From assembly GCA_937901915.1 (NCBI GenBank), contig CALGUD010000028.1, positions 1 to 64,000 of the forward strand: a stretch of DNA of 64,000 bases, in the 5' to 3' direction. Positions within the stretch are counted from its first letter, which is position 1. Each line of letters opens with the position of its first letter. Below are positions 52,759-62,505 of this stretch, piece after piece. A program made the position numbers and the translations under genes. This stretch comes from an uncultured Flavobacteriaceae bacterium (GTDB taxonomy: Bacteria; Bacteroidota; Bacteroidia; Flavobacteriales; Flavobacteriaceae). The notes beneath the pieces are model-generated. The model ran no database searches. It worked only from the letters and a program-made list of their open reading frames with translations, and was not told where the DNA came from.

Positions 52759-53991
52759 ATGGAAAATATTGCATTGATCGAATCATTTTCGGAGTTTAAA
52801 GACGATAAGCTCATAGATCGTGTAACACTTATGGCTATTCTGGAAGACGTTTTCAGAAATGCACTTAAGAAAAAGTTTGGTTCGGATGATAATTTTGATA
52901 TCATTATAAATCCCGATAAAGGGGATTTGGAAATTTGGAGGAACCGTGTTGTAGTTGCTGATGATGAGGTAGAAGATTCTAACCAGGAAATATCTTTAAC
53001 ACAAGCCAGGAAAATTGAGCCTGACTTTGAAGTAGGGGAAGATGTGTCTGAAGAAGTTAAGCTTATTGATTTAGGAAGAAGGGCTATTTTAGCATTGCGC
53101 CAAAATCTTATTTCCAAGATACATGAGCACGATAATACAACTATTTATAAACAATTTAAAGATCTAATCGGCGATATTTATACTGCAGAAGTTCATCATA
53201 TACGACATAAAGCCGTAATTTTGTTAGATGACGAAGGAAATGAAATAATTTTGCCGAAAGAAAAACAAATACCCTCAGACTTTTTCAGAAAAGGCGAAAA
53301 CGTAAGAGGCATCATTGAAAGCGTAGAGTTAAAGGGCAATAAGCCTATGATTATCATGTCGAGAACTTCACCTAATTTTCTCGAAAAATTGTTCGAACAG
53401 GAAATTCCGGAAGTTTTTGATGGATTGATATCTGTAAAAAAAGTTGTGAGAATACCCGGTGAAAAAGCAAAAGTTGCCGTAGATTCGTATGATGACAGGA
53501 TAGATCCGGTTGGAGCTTGTGTAGGGATGAAAGGTTCCAGGATTCATGGTATTGTCCGTGAGTTAGGGAATGAGAATATTGATGTGATTAATTATACAAG
53601 TAATCCGCAACTCTTAATTAGCCGTGCATTGAGCCCGGCAAAGGTGGTTTCGGTTAAACTTGATGAAGAAAATAAAAGAGCTGAAGTTATATTGAGGCCA
53701 GAAGAAGTTTCCAAAGCAATTGGAAAAGGAGGATTTAATATCCGTTTGGCCGGACAATTAACCGGCTACGAAATAGATGTGTTCAGGGAAGGGGCTGAAG
53801 AAGATGTAGAGTTGACCGAATTCTCTGATGAAATTGAAGCCTGGGTTATTGAAGAATTAAAGAAAATCGGGTTAGATACTGCAAGAAGCGTATTAGACCA
53901 GGATGTAGATGATTTGGTTAAAAGAACAGATTTAGAAGAAGAAACAATTTTAGAAGTAGTCAGAATTTTGAAAGAAGAATTCGAAGATTAG
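52759..53991 (+). CDS. nusA: Transcription elongation/termination factor NusA
   Basis: A 410-residue factor that binds RNA polymerase and RNA to modulate pausing, termination and antitermination. N-terminal domain (about 1-125: IALIESFSEFKDDKL), S1 domain (about 130-200), and two KH domains (VGACVGMKGSRIHGIVREL and AIGKGGFNIRLAGQLTGYEI). The acidic C-terminal repeats found in E. coli are absent, as in most Bacteroidota. Confidence 0.96.
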   Translation: MENIALIESFSEFKDDKLIDRVTLMAILEDVFRNALKKKFGSDDNFDIIINPDKGDLEIWRNRVVVADDEVEDSNQEISLTQARKIEPDFEVGEDVSEEVKLIDLGRRAILALRQNLISKIHEHDNTTIYKQFKDLIGDIYTAEVHHIRHKAVILLDDEGNEIILPKEKQIPSDFFRKGENVRGIIESVELKGNKPMIIMSRTSPNFLEKLFEQEIPEVFDGLISVKKVVRIPGEKAKVAVDSYDDRIDPVGACVGMKGSRIHGIVRELGNENIDVINYTSNPQLLISRALSPAKVVSVKLDEENKRAEVILRPEEVSKAIGKGGFNIRLAGQLTGYEIDVFREGAEEDVELTEFSDEIEAWVIEELKKIGLDTARSVLDQDVDDLVKRTDLEEETILEVVRILKEEFED

Positions 53992-54026
53992 AATTTAAAT
54001 AAATTTTTGGGAGTTAAAAGTTAATT

Positions 54027-56840
54027 ATGGCTGAAAACGCAACATTGAGGCTAAACAAAGTTTTAAGGGAACTTAATATTTCACTGGACAGGGCTGTTGA
54101 GCATCTGGCATCAAAAGGACATGAAATTGATGCAAGGCCTACGGCTAAAATCACCAGTGAGGTATACCGAGTTCTTTTAGACGAATTTCAAACCGATAAA
54201 AGCAAAAAAGTAGCATCTATTGAGGTAAGCGAAGAAAAGCGCAAAGAGAAAGAAGCTATCAGGCAGGAATTGGAGAAAGAAATAGAAGAAAAGCGCAAAA
54301 CTGTTGAAAAAGAAGAAGTCATAAGGGCTAAGCAAACTATTCAAACTCCCAAAACTGTAGGTAAAATTGATCTAGAGGCAAATAAAAACTTCAGACAAAA
54401 AGGTGAATCTAAAAAAGATACAAAAACTAAAGAGGTAGAGCAGAAAAAAACTGAGGAAAAATCCGAAGTAACCAAGCCTGATACAGTTGAGCCGGAAGTA
54501 ACAAAGCCTGAGGCTAAGAAAGAAGAAACTGCTGAGGAAGAACCTAAGGAAGTTAAAGAGAAACCAAAAGAAATAGTTGAAGAACCTGAAGTAGAAATTA
54601 CTCCGGAAAATTCCGAAAGATTACAAACAAAATATAAAAAGCTTACCGGGCCTACAATGACCGGGGAGCGAATAGATCTTAACCAGTTTAAGAAGCCCAA
54701 AAAGAAAAAAGAAGAGCCTAAGAAAACCACAAAGCCTTCATCAACTGAAAGTGCTGCAGACAGGAAAAAGAAAAGGAGAAGAATTACCAAAGATGCTCCA
54801 AAAAAATCTGCATCGGAACAGGGAGGAACAGGTACTGGAACTTCAGGGACAGGAAGCAGGTTTGCGGATAGAAATAAAGGAAAAGGCAGAAAAGGTGCAG
54901 GTGCGAGCCGTACAGTTACTCCTAAAGCCGAATTAACGGATGAAGAAGTACAAAAACAAGTTAGGGAAACCTTAGAGAAACTTCAGGGGAAATCTTCAAA
55001 ATCCAAAGGAGCTAAATATCGTAGAGAGAAAAGAGATACTCACCGTCAGCAAACTGAAAAAGACCTTGCCCAGCAGGAACTGGAAAGTAAGGTTTTAAAA
55101 GTAACTGAATTTGTTACCGCCAGTGAAGTGGCAACTATGATGGACGTTTCGGTTACACAAATTATATCTGCCTGTATGTCACTCGGTATGATGGTAACCA
55201 TGAATCAGCGTTTAGATGCAGAGACATTATCCATTGTAGCAGACGAATTTGGTTACGAGGTAGAGTTTATAACAGCAGATATAGAAGATTCTATTGCGGA
55301 AGAAACAGATAAGGAAGAAGATCTCCATCCAAGAGCCCCTATTGTTACAGTAATGGGCCACGTTGACCACGGTAAAACTTCACTTTTGGATTATATTCGT
55401 AAGGAAAATGTAATTGCAGGTGAAAGTGGTGGAATAACTCAGCATATTGGTGCCTATGGGGTAACCCTTGATGATGGTCAAAAAATAGCATTTCTTGATA
55501 CACCGGGTCACGAGGCTTTTACAGCAATGCGTGCCCGTGGAGCCCAGGTTACAGATATAGCAATAATTGTAGTGGCTGCAGATGATGATATTATGCCTCA
55601 AACTAAGGAAGCCATAAGCCATGCCCAGGCAGCAGGTGTGCCTATTGTGTTTGCCATAAATAAAATTGACAAACCAAATGCAAATCCTGATAAAATAAAA
55701 GAAGGACTGGCTGCAATGAATCTATTGGTAGAAGATTGGGGAGGAAAAATACAATCTCATGACATTTCTGCTAAAAACGGGGACGGTGTAAAAGAACTTC
55801 TTGAAAAAGTATTGCTTGAAGCTGAATTACTTGAATTAAAAGCCAATCCTGAAAAAATGGCGTCTGGGACTGTTGTAGAAGCATTTCTCGATAAAGGACG
55901 TGGTTATGTTTCCACGGTGTTAGTGCAGTCCGGAACCCTGGAAATAGGGGATTATGTTCTTGCAGGTACACACAGTGGAAAAATAAAAGCCATGTTTGAT
56001 GAACGAGGACATACTATTAAAACAGCAGGCCCGTCAACACCGGTTTCACTTTTAGGATTAGATGGTGCACCGCAGGCAGGCGACAAGTTCCATGTTTTTG
56101 AAGATGAGCGTGAAGCAAAACAAATAGCCGTTAAAAGAACACAATTACAACGTGAGCAATCAGTAAGAACCCAGCGACATATAACTTTAGATGAAATCGG
56201 AAGACGTATTGCCCTGGGTGACTTTAAAGAATTAAACATTATTCTTAAAGGTGATGTTGATGGTTCTGTGGAAGCATTAACAGATTCATTTCAAAAACTG
56301 TCAACTGAAGAAATACATATTAATATCATACATAAAGCAGTAGGAGCTATCACAGAATCTGATGTATTACTCGCGTCTGCATCCGATGCAATTATCATTG
56401 GATTTAATGTAAGGCCAATGGGTAATGCAAGAATGGTGGCAGATCGTGAAGAAATTGATATCAGAACATATTCTATTATTTATGATGCTATTAATGACCT
56501 TAAAGATGCCATGGAAGGAATGCTTTCACCGGTAATGAAAGAAGAAATTACAGGTACAGCAGAAATAAGGGAAACATTTAAAATATCTAAAGTCGGAACC
56601 ATTGCAGGGTGTATGGTTACTGATGGTAAAATATTCAGAAATGCAAGCATACGTTTAATCCGAGACGGTGTTGTAATTTATACAGGTGAACTGGCTTCTT
56701 TAAAACGTTTCAAAGATGATGTGAAAGAAGTATCAAAAGGTTATGACTGTGGTATCCAGATTAAAAATTATAACGATATCCAGGAAGGTGATATTGTTGA
56801 AGGATTCCAGGAAGTAGCGGTGAAGAAAAAACTTAAATAG
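54027..56840 (+). CDS. infB: Translation initiation factor IF-2
   Basis: A 937-residue GTPase that positions initiator tRNA on the 30S subunit. N-terminal IF2_N module (about 1-70), a long Lys/Glu/Thr-rich linker (about 75-320), then the G domain (about 435-600) with VTVMGHVDHGKTSLLDYIR (G1), DTPGHEAF (G3) and NKIDKPN (G4). Domains II-IV follow and end with GDIVEGFQEVAVKKKLK. Last of the operon; terminator at 56865. Confidence 0.97.
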   Translation: MAENATLRLNKVLRELNISLDRAVEHLASKGHEIDARPTAKITSEVYRVLLDEFQTDKSKKVASIEVSEEKRKEKEAIRQELEKEIEEKRKTVEKEEVIRAKQTIQTPKTVGKIDLEANKNFRQKGESKKDTKTKEVEQKKTEEKSEVTKPDTVEPEVTKPEAKKEETAEEEPKEVKEKPKEIVEEPEVEITPENSERLQTKYKKLTGPTMTGERIDLNQFKKPKKKKEEPKKTTKPSSTESAADRKKKRRRITKDAPKKSASEQGGTGTGTSGTGSRFADRNKGKGRKGAGASRTVTPKAELTDEEVQKQVRETLEKLQGKSSKSKGAKYRREKRDTHRQQTEKDLAQQELESKVLKVTEFVTASEVATMMDVSVTQIISACMSLGMMVTMNQRLDAETLSIVADEFGYEVEFITADIEDSIAEETDKEEDLHPRAPIVTVMGHVDHGKTSLLDYIRKENVIAGESGGITQHIGAYGVTLDDGQKIAFLDTPGHEAFTAMRARGAQVTDIAIIVVAADDDIMPQTKEAISHAQAAGVPIVFAINKIDKPNANPDKIKEGLAAMNLLVEDWGGKIQSHDISAKNGDGVKELLEKVLLEAELLELKANPEKMASGTVVEAFLDKGRGYVSTVLVQSGTLEIGDYVLAGTHSGKIKAMFDERGHTIKTAGPSTPVSLLGLDGAPQAGDKFHVFEDEREAKQIAVKRTQLQREQSVRTQRHITLDEIGRRIALGDFKELNIILKGDVDGSVEALTDSFQKLSTEEIHINIIHKAVGAITESDVLLASASDAIIIGFNVRPMGNARMVADREEIDIRTYSIIYDAINDLKDAMEGMLSPVMKEEITGTAEIRETFKISKVGTIAGCMVTDGKIFRNASIRLIRDGVVIYTGELASLKRFKDDVKEVSKGYDCGIQIKNYNDIQEGDIVEGFQEVAVKKKLK

Positions 56841-56864
56841 TTTTAACTATATAAAAATTTAAAG

Positions 56865-56893
56865 AGGTTGTCTGAAAAGGCAACCTTTTTTTT
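56865..56893 (+). terminator. Terminator after infB
   Basis: AGGTTGTC / GGCAACCT, an 8-bp stem with one G-U pair and a 6-base loop, followed by eight T residues. Confidence 0.85.
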
Positions 56894-57025
56894 GTATAAT
56901 AGAGTTATTATCAGTTACGATTTACGAAGCATGATGAACGAAATACGATTTAGGCAAATAATTTCAAGCATCAAATTCAGAATGTAGAGTTATGAGTGGT
57001 TAGGAATCATTCCTAAATGTTGTGT

Positions 57026-57173
57026 TTATGCAAAAATTGTAGTTAATCTATAAAGGAAGAATTCTATATTTTTGACTCCTCTAAATTGTACTCTAAATGC
57101 TTTTATTTTTGCATTGAATGCTTCTGAAAAAGCATTGGTACCACAATTGATAAAATAATTTGAATATAAAGCT
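57026..57173 (-). mobile_element. IS transposase remnant (ISL3 group, ISAon1-like C-terminus)
   Basis: Read on the minus strand, an open frame ends in a stop at 57026 and codes SEAFNAKIKAFRVQFRGV then KNIEFFLYRL, the C-terminal signature of ISAon1-like DDE transposases common in Bacteroidota. Only about 49 residues remain, cut at the 5' side where the MITE-like element begins (57168). No terminal inverted repeat was identified. The element is dead. The stretch 56894-57025 holds AT-rich sequence with no gene. Confidence 0.75.
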
Positions 57174-57319
57174 CCTTCCCTTGATTAGGGAAGGTGGATC
57201 CTATGCGAAGCGTAGGAGACGGAAGGGTAGAACTACTCTGTAAAAAAGCCACCACCTCCCCATCTACCTACGGCGGATGGTACTCTCCCGATCCGTCGGG
57301 ACTCAAGGAGGAGAGCTTT
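57168..57319. mobile_element. MITE-like element with imperfect inverted ends
   Basis: Left end AAAGCTCCTTCCCTTGA and right end TCAAGGAGGAGAGCTTT are imperfect inverted repeats. The inside has GGGAAGGTGG near the left, CCACCTCCCC and a TCCCGA/TCGGGA hairpin near 57290. It has no ORF. After it (57320-57350) are TCTTGTATCTTGTGTCTTG-type tandem repeats. Elements with such ends are frequent in flavobacterial intergenic regions. Confidence 0.6.
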
Positions 57320-57367
57320 AGTCTTTTGTCTTGTATCTTGTGTCTTGTATCTTAAAAATTATCAGCC

Positions 57368-57793
57368 TTACGGTACCAACAAAAACGCATTCGAATATTT
57401 TTTACGTATATCTAGCAATTGCTTCTCTGCCTCCAGCCGGGTTCTGAATTTTCCAACCCTGACCTTGTAATTGGGGGTTTCAAAACTGATATCACATGCT
57501 AAATCACGATACTGTTTTTTAAAATCATTCTTCGCCTCTTCGGCGCCGGATAAAGGACCGTTATAAATCTGTATTTTGTAGTAATCATCATTATTAGATC
57601 TGTTCATCTTGACCCTGGTTTCAATAAGTTTTTCAATTTTCGGGTCTTGGTCTACCTGAACAATTCCATCCGGAATATGCAGGCCAGTTTTGGATTTATA
57701 ATTCAGACTGTCCGACTGAGAAAATAAAAGACCGGACATCAACATACTGGTAATCAAAACGAAAGTTGATTTAATTTTAATTTTAAAAATCAT
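57368..57793 (-). CDS. SPOR-domain envelope protein
   Basis: A 141-residue protein. A signal peptide ends SGLLFSQS, and a SPOR domain occupies about 70-141 (YYKIQIYNGPLSGAEEAKND, YKVRVGKFRTRLEAEKQLLD). SPOR domains bind denuded glycan strands of septal peptidoglycan, so a periplasmic role in cell division is likely. A TTACATTTGC promoter box lies before the ATG. The mobile-element remnants lie immediately downstream. Confidence 0.82.
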   Translation of the reverse strand: MIFKIKIKSTFVLITSMLMSGLLFSQSDSLNYKSKTGLHIPDGIVQVDQDPKIEKLIETRVKMNRSNNDDYYKIQIYNGPLSGAEEAKNDFKKQYRDLACDISFETPNYKVRVGKFRTRLEAEKQLLDIRKKYSNAFLLVP

Positions 57794-57918
57794 AGTAAAA
57801 TTGTTTTAATGCAAATGTAACTCATATCTCTTTTTCTAATAACGGAAAAAGTTATTTAGAATTGTTATAAATTATGAATTAACGCTTCTCTAACATTTCC
57901 CAAATCGAGTCTATGTCG

Positions 57919-57926
57919 TATTTTTG
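57919..57926 (+). promoter_or_regulatory. -7 promoter box for the act operon
   Basis: TATTTTTG matches TAnnTTTG; the sequence 19 bases upstream (ATTTCC) is a poor -33. Supports a transcription start near 57932 and hence the later ATG of the cytochrome gene. Confidence 0.5.
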
Positions 57927-58010
57927 TGCTCGAAATTATTAGAACGAGTTTCGTATCCTTTGCAGGCTATAAAAATCGTGCCAAATTTAAGATTGAAACA
58001 TATACTAAAT

Positions 58011-59294
58011 ATGAAAAAGGTGATGCACCGTAATTCAATTTCCAGAATTCTAGGTATCGGATTAACCCTCCTGTTATCATTTTCAACCACTCTTTTTGCT
58101 CAAGATGGAGATCCTACTGCCGGTAAATCTTTATTTAATGCCAATTGTGCAGCCTGCCATCATTTGGATAAACCTATGACAGGGCCACCGCTTAGAGGTG
58201 TGGGAGATAAATATGATCGACAGTGGTTATATGACTGGATTCATAATAGTCCGGCAATGATAAAAGCCGGGGATCCCCAGGCAGTTGCACTCTTTGAAGA
58301 GTATAATGGTGCTATAATGACACCTTTTCCGCAATTATCAAACGAAGAAATAGACAATATTCTTGCATATACTATGCAGGAAAGAGCCGAGCCAATAACT
58401 CCCCCGGGGGTGCCGGGCGATGCTGCTGGCCAGGGAGGGTCAGGTTCAGGAATCTCAAACAATATAATTCTTGGAGCTCTGGCTTTAGTTTTTGCTTTGT
58501 TGGTTATAATGCTTTTCCTGGTAAACAGGACTTTAAGACGTATTGCTGAAGCGAGTGGTGTTCAATTGGCTCAAAGAGAATCTGAAAAGAGAATGCCGGT
58601 TTGGAAGGCCTTTGTTAAAAACCAGTTTCTTGTAATGGTCACTGCTATTTTCTTATTACTTGCATCGGCTTATTTTATGTATGGGTACTTTATGCAGCTC
58701 GGAGTAGACCAGGGTTATCAACCAGTGCAACCAATACACTTTTCACATAAAATACATGCAGGCGACAATGAAATAGATTGTAAATTTTGCCATTCCTCTG
58801 CAAGGGTCTCAAAACATTCAGGTATACCGTCATTAAATGTTTGTATGAACTGCCATAAAACTATTTCTGATTACAATGGAGATGTTACGGCAGAGCATAC
58901 AAAAGAATTCTATGACGAGGAAATTCAAAAACTTTATGATGCAGTTGGTTGGGATGTGACCACTCAAAGTTATACAGGTAATGAAAAACCTGTAAAATGG
59001 ATCCGAATACATAACCTTCCTGATTTTGCATACTTTAATCACTCTCAGCACGTTGAGGTAGGTGGAATTGCCTGTCAGCAGTGCCATGGCCCTGTTGAAG
59101 AGATGGAAGTTGTTTATCAGCATTCCCCGCTTACAATGGCCTGGTGTGTAGATTGTCACCGTACAAGCAATGTAAAACTGGGGCAGAATGCATATTACGA
59201 GAAAATTCACGAAGAATTGTCAAAAAAGTATGGTGTTGAAGAACTTACTGTGGCCCAAATGGGCGGTTTAGAGTGTGGTAAGTGTCACTATTAA
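58011..59294 (+). CDS. actA: Alternative complex III cytochrome c subunit (ActA-type, fused monoheme domain)
   Basis: ATG 58011 (or 58023) gives about 427 residues. The longer reading from 57924 overlaps the promoter. A signal peptide ends STTLFAQ. A monoheme cytochrome c domain (CAACHHLDKPM, about 50-130) is followed by two membrane helices (about 155-235), then a five-heme part: CKFCH, CMNCH, CQQCH, CVDCH and CGKCH. Six CXXCH motifs in total. In Rhodothermus the monoheme (ActE) and pentaheme (ActA) units are separate proteins, so here they appear fused. The complex oxidises menaquinol and passes electrons to a terminal oxidase. First gene of the act operon, 32 bases before actB. Confidence 0.88.
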   Translation: MKKVMHRNSISRILGIGLTLLLSFSTTLFAQDGDPTAGKSLFNANCAACHHLDKPMTGPPLRGVGDKYDRQWLYDWIHNSPAMIKAGDPQAVALFEEYNGAIMTPFPQLSNEEIDNILAYTMQERAEPITPPGVPGDAAGQGGSGSGISNNIILGALALVFALLVIMLFLVNRTLRRIAEASGVQLAQRESEKRMPVWKAFVKNQFLVMVTAIFLLLASAYFMYGYFMQLGVDQGYQPVQPIHFSHKIHAGDNEIDCKFCHSSARVSKHSGIPSLNVCMNCHKTISDYNGDVTAEHTKEFYDEEIQKLYDAVGWDVTTQSYTGNEKPVKWIRIHNLPDFAYFNHSQHVEVGGIACQQCHGPVEEMEVVYQHSPLTMAWCVDCHRTSNVKLGQNAYYEKIHEELSKKYGVEELTVAQMGGLECGKCHY

Positions 59295-59326
59295 TAAATT
59301 ATTAAAGAGTTAATTTTATATATAAC

Positions 59327-62300
59327 ATGGCATCAAACAAAAAATACTGGAAAAGTGTTGAGGAACTAAACCCGAACAGTTCTGTCATGGAAACACTTAA
59401 ACAGAATGAGTTTGTTGAGGAAATACCTGTAGATAAGTTTTTAGGTGATAAAGAAAATCTGGAATCATCATCAACTACACGAAGGGATTTTCTTAAATAT
59501 GTAGGCTTTAGTACAGCAGCCGCTACTTTGGCAGCATGTGAAGGGCCTGTTAAAACAGCTATCCCTTATGTTGTTCAGCCGGAACAAATTCGTCCGGGTG
59601 TAGCAAACTTATATGCTACTACAATTGCCGACGGGTATGATTTTGCCAGTATTCTCATAAAAACCAGGGAAGGGCGCCCCATAAAAGTTGAAAATAATAA
59701 AGAAACTGCTATAAATGGTAGTGCAAATGCCAGAGTTCAGGCATCTGTCCTTTCATTATACGATAGCTTAAGAGTTCAGGGGCCCAAATTGAAAGGTGAA
59801 TATGTAACCTGGGATGCACTGGATGCTGATGTGATTTCTAAGTTAGAGACAGCACAGCAGAGCGGTAAACAAATAGCTTTATTAACACAAACTTATGCCA
59901 GTCCTTCAACTACAAAGTTAATAGCAGAATTTTCTTCAAGATATGGTAATGTTAAACATGTACAGTACGATGCTATTTCTGAAGATGCTGCATTAAATGC
60001 ATTTGAATCAAAGTACGGGGTTCGAGCTTTGGCCGATTACGACTTTTCAAAAGCTGAAGTAATTGTATCATTTGGTGCAGATTTTTTAAGTAACTGGCAA
60101 GGTGGAGGTTATGATGCAGGATATGCAAAAGGACGTGTCCCTAAGAATGGAAAAATGTCAAGGCATATTCAGTTTGAATCTAATATGACATTATCCGGGG
60201 CAAATGCCGACAATCGTGTTGCGCTTACACCTTCTCAACAAAAAATAGCTTTAGCTAAGTTTTACGGATACCTGAACACTAAATCTGTTCCCGGAGACCT
60301 GCCGGAAGCCGTAGATGCAATTATTAAGCAAGCGGTAGTTGAGGTCAGGGCTAAAGGAAGTAGAGCAGTTGTTGTAACCGGAATCCAGGATGTTGACGCG
60401 CAAAGAATAGTTTTAGCTATTAATGAGAGCCTTAATAGTGCCGCTTTTGACACATCGGCTCCTAAGTTAATACGTCAGGGTAATACAGAAGAAGTTATTA
60501 CGCTGATAAATGATATGAAATCAGGAAGAGTGGGCGCCTTGATCATGAGTGGGGTTAATCCTGTTTATACATTACCTGAAGCTTCAGGCTTTGAAGAGGC
60601 ATTAAAAGGTGTAAACCTTTCTGTTACCTTCTCAACAAAAGAAGATGAAACATCTACTTTATCACAATATATCGCTGCTGAATCTCATTACCTGGAATCA
60701 TGGGGTGATGTGGAAATGAAAAGAGGATATTACAGCATTACGCAACCTACAATCCGTCCCTTATTTAATACACGCCAGTTTCAGGAGGCATTGTTAAAGT
60801 GGACAGGTAATGATATAACATATCACGATTATATAAAAGATAACTGGGATTCAGGTATTTTAAATGGAAGCTCGTGGAATCAGGCAGTACATGATGGTTT
60901 TTTTAAAGCATCATCACCAATTTCAAATGTAGAAACTGAAAATGTTGTAGGTGAAACGTCTGCGGAACAAGATCAGGAAAATGTGCCGACTACTGGAGCG
61001 GAAGTAACCGATGCCATGTTGAGTAAGTTGGCATCAAACTCATCTTCCAGCCTGGAATTGCTTCTCTATCCTAAAGTGGGTATGGGGAATGGACAACAGG
61101 CAAATAATCCCTGGTTACAAGAGTTTCCTGATCCAATAACCAGAGTTTCGTGGGATAATTATATTACAATATCTAAATCTGATGCAGAAGCTTTAGGATT
61201 GGAAAATGATCACGCAGCTAACGGAGGTTTAAACGGAAGTTATGTAAAAGTTGAGACAGCCGACGGCCAATCTCTGGTTGCTCCTGTTATTATCCAGCCC
61301 GGACAGGCTAACGGTTCAGTAGGTCTTTCGTTTGGATATGGAAGAAAGAAAGGACTAAAAGAAGAAATGCAGACCGGCGTTAACGCCTATAAATTATACA
61401 GCAACTTTAGAGATGTTCAAACGGTAAAACTTGAAAAGGTTTCCGGTATCCATGAATTTGCGTGTGTTCAGTTACATAATACCTTAATGGGTAGGGGTGA
61501 TATAGTTAAAGAAACCACCTTGCAGGTGTTTAACACGAAGGATGCGAGTGAATGGAATCCGATGCCTCATGTTTCAATAAATCACCAGAATGTTCCTGTA
61601 ACATCCCCATCAGCCGATTTGTGGGAAGGATTCGATCATTCCATCGGGCACCACTTTAATTTATCCATAGACCTGAATGCCTGTACAGGATGTGGTGCGT
61701 GTGTAATAGCATGCCATGCAGAAAATAACGTGCCGGTTGTTGGTAAAGCTGAAGTAAGAAAATCAAGGGATATGCACTGGTTGCGTATTGACAGGTATTA
61801 TTCTTCTGAGGACACTTTTAAAGATGATTATATTAAAAAGGATGAGTTAGACGGATTATGGGGAGATAAAGGCAGTTTAGGTGGATTTGGCGAAATGGAA
61901 TCCCCTTCAAAAGATCCGCAAGTGGTATTCCAACCTGTAATGTGTCAGCATTGTAACCACGCTCCATGTGAAACAGTTTGTCCTGTAGCGGCAACTTCAC
62001 ATAGTAACCAGGGCCAGAACCATATGGCTTATAACCGTTGTGTTGGAACGAGATATTGTGCAAATAACTGTCCTTATAAAGTCCGTCGTTTTAACTGGTT
62101 CCTTTACAATAATAATGATGAGTTCGATTTCCACATGAATGATGACCTTGGTAGAATGGTGTTAAATCCTGATGTGGTTGTTCGTTCCCGTGGTGTCATG
62201 GAAAAATGTAGCATGTGTATTCAAAAAACACAAAAAACCATTTTGGATGCTAAACGCGAAGGAAGAGGAATTAAAGATATAGAATTTCAGACTGCCTGTT

Positions 62301-62467
62301 CAGCAGCATGTTCTACAAATGCCATGGTATTTGGAGATATTAATGATAAAGAAAGCGAAGTATCCGGATTACTGGAAAGCGATCGGATGTATCACTTACT
62401 GGAACATGTGGGAACAAAACCAAATGTGTTTTACCACGTAAAAGTGAGAAATACAGAAACAGCTTAA
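59327..62467 (+). CDS. actB: Alternative complex III molybdopterin-fold/iron-sulfur subunit (ActB)
   Basis: A 1046-residue protein. An N-terminal Tat-like motif (TRRDFLKYVGFSTAAATLAA) precedes a molybdopterin-oxidoreductase-type domain (about 60-700) that in ActB has no molybdenum cofactor. The last ~300 residues form a ferredoxin-like module with CTGCGACVIACH, CQHCNHAPCETVCP, CVGTRYCANNCPY and CSMCIQKTQ, enough for four Fe-S clusters (three 4Fe-4S and one 3Fe-4S in the known complex). It faces the periplasm. The actC gene begins 38 bases later. Confidence 0.92.
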   Translation: MASNKKYWKSVEELNPNSSVMETLKQNEFVEEIPVDKFLGDKENLESSSTTRRDFLKYVGFSTAAATLAACEGPVKTAIPYVVQPEQIRPGVANLYATTIADGYDFASILIKTREGRPIKVENNKETAINGSANARVQASVLSLYDSLRVQGPKLKGEYVTWDALDADVISKLETAQQSGKQIALLTQTYASPSTTKLIAEFSSRYGNVKHVQYDAISEDAALNAFESKYGVRALADYDFSKAEVIVSFGADFLSNWQGGGYDAGYAKGRVPKNGKMSRHIQFESNMTLSGANADNRVALTPSQQKIALAKFYGYLNTKSVPGDLPEAVDAIIKQAVVEVRAKGSRAVVVTGIQDVDAQRIVLAINESLNSAAFDTSAPKLIRQGNTEEVITLINDMKSGRVGALIMSGVNPVYTLPEASGFEEALKGVNLSVTFSTKEDETSTLSQYIAAESHYLESWGDVEMKRGYYSITQPTIRPLFNTRQFQEALLKWTGNDITYHDYIKDNWDSGILNGSSWNQAVHDGFFKASSPISNVETENVVGETSAEQDQENVPTTGAEVTDAMLSKLASNSSSSLELLLYPKVGMGNGQQANNPWLQEFPDPITRVSWDNYITISKSDAEALGLENDHAANGGLNGSYVKVETADGQSLVAPVIIQPGQANGSVGLSFGYGRKKGLKEEMQTGVNAYKLYSNFRDVQTVKLEKVSGIHEFACVQLHNTLMGRGDIVKETTLQVFNTKDASEWNPMPHVSINHQNVPVTSPSADLWEGFDHSIGHHFNLSIDLNACTGCGACVIACHAENNVPVVGKAEVRKSRDMHWLRIDRYYSSEDTFKDDYIKKDELDGLWGDKGSLGGFGEMESPSKDPQVVFQPVMCQHCNHAPCETVCPVAATSHSNQGQNHMAYNRCVGTRYCANNCPYKVRRFNWFLYNNNDEFDFHMNDDLGRMVLNPDVVVRSRGVMEKCSMCIQKTQKTILDAKREGRGIKDIEFQTACSAACSTNAMVFGDINDKESEVSGLLESDRMYHLLEHVGTKPNVFYHVKVRNTETA

Positions 62468-62505
62468 TCAATAATTAGTAATAAAGAAATAATTATATAA
62501 GTATT

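Noticed and set aside
57320..57367. Short TCTTGTATCTTG repeats as a regulatory site for the SPOR gene
   Set aside because: They lie downstream of that gene's stop and look like low-complexity tail sequence of the small element.
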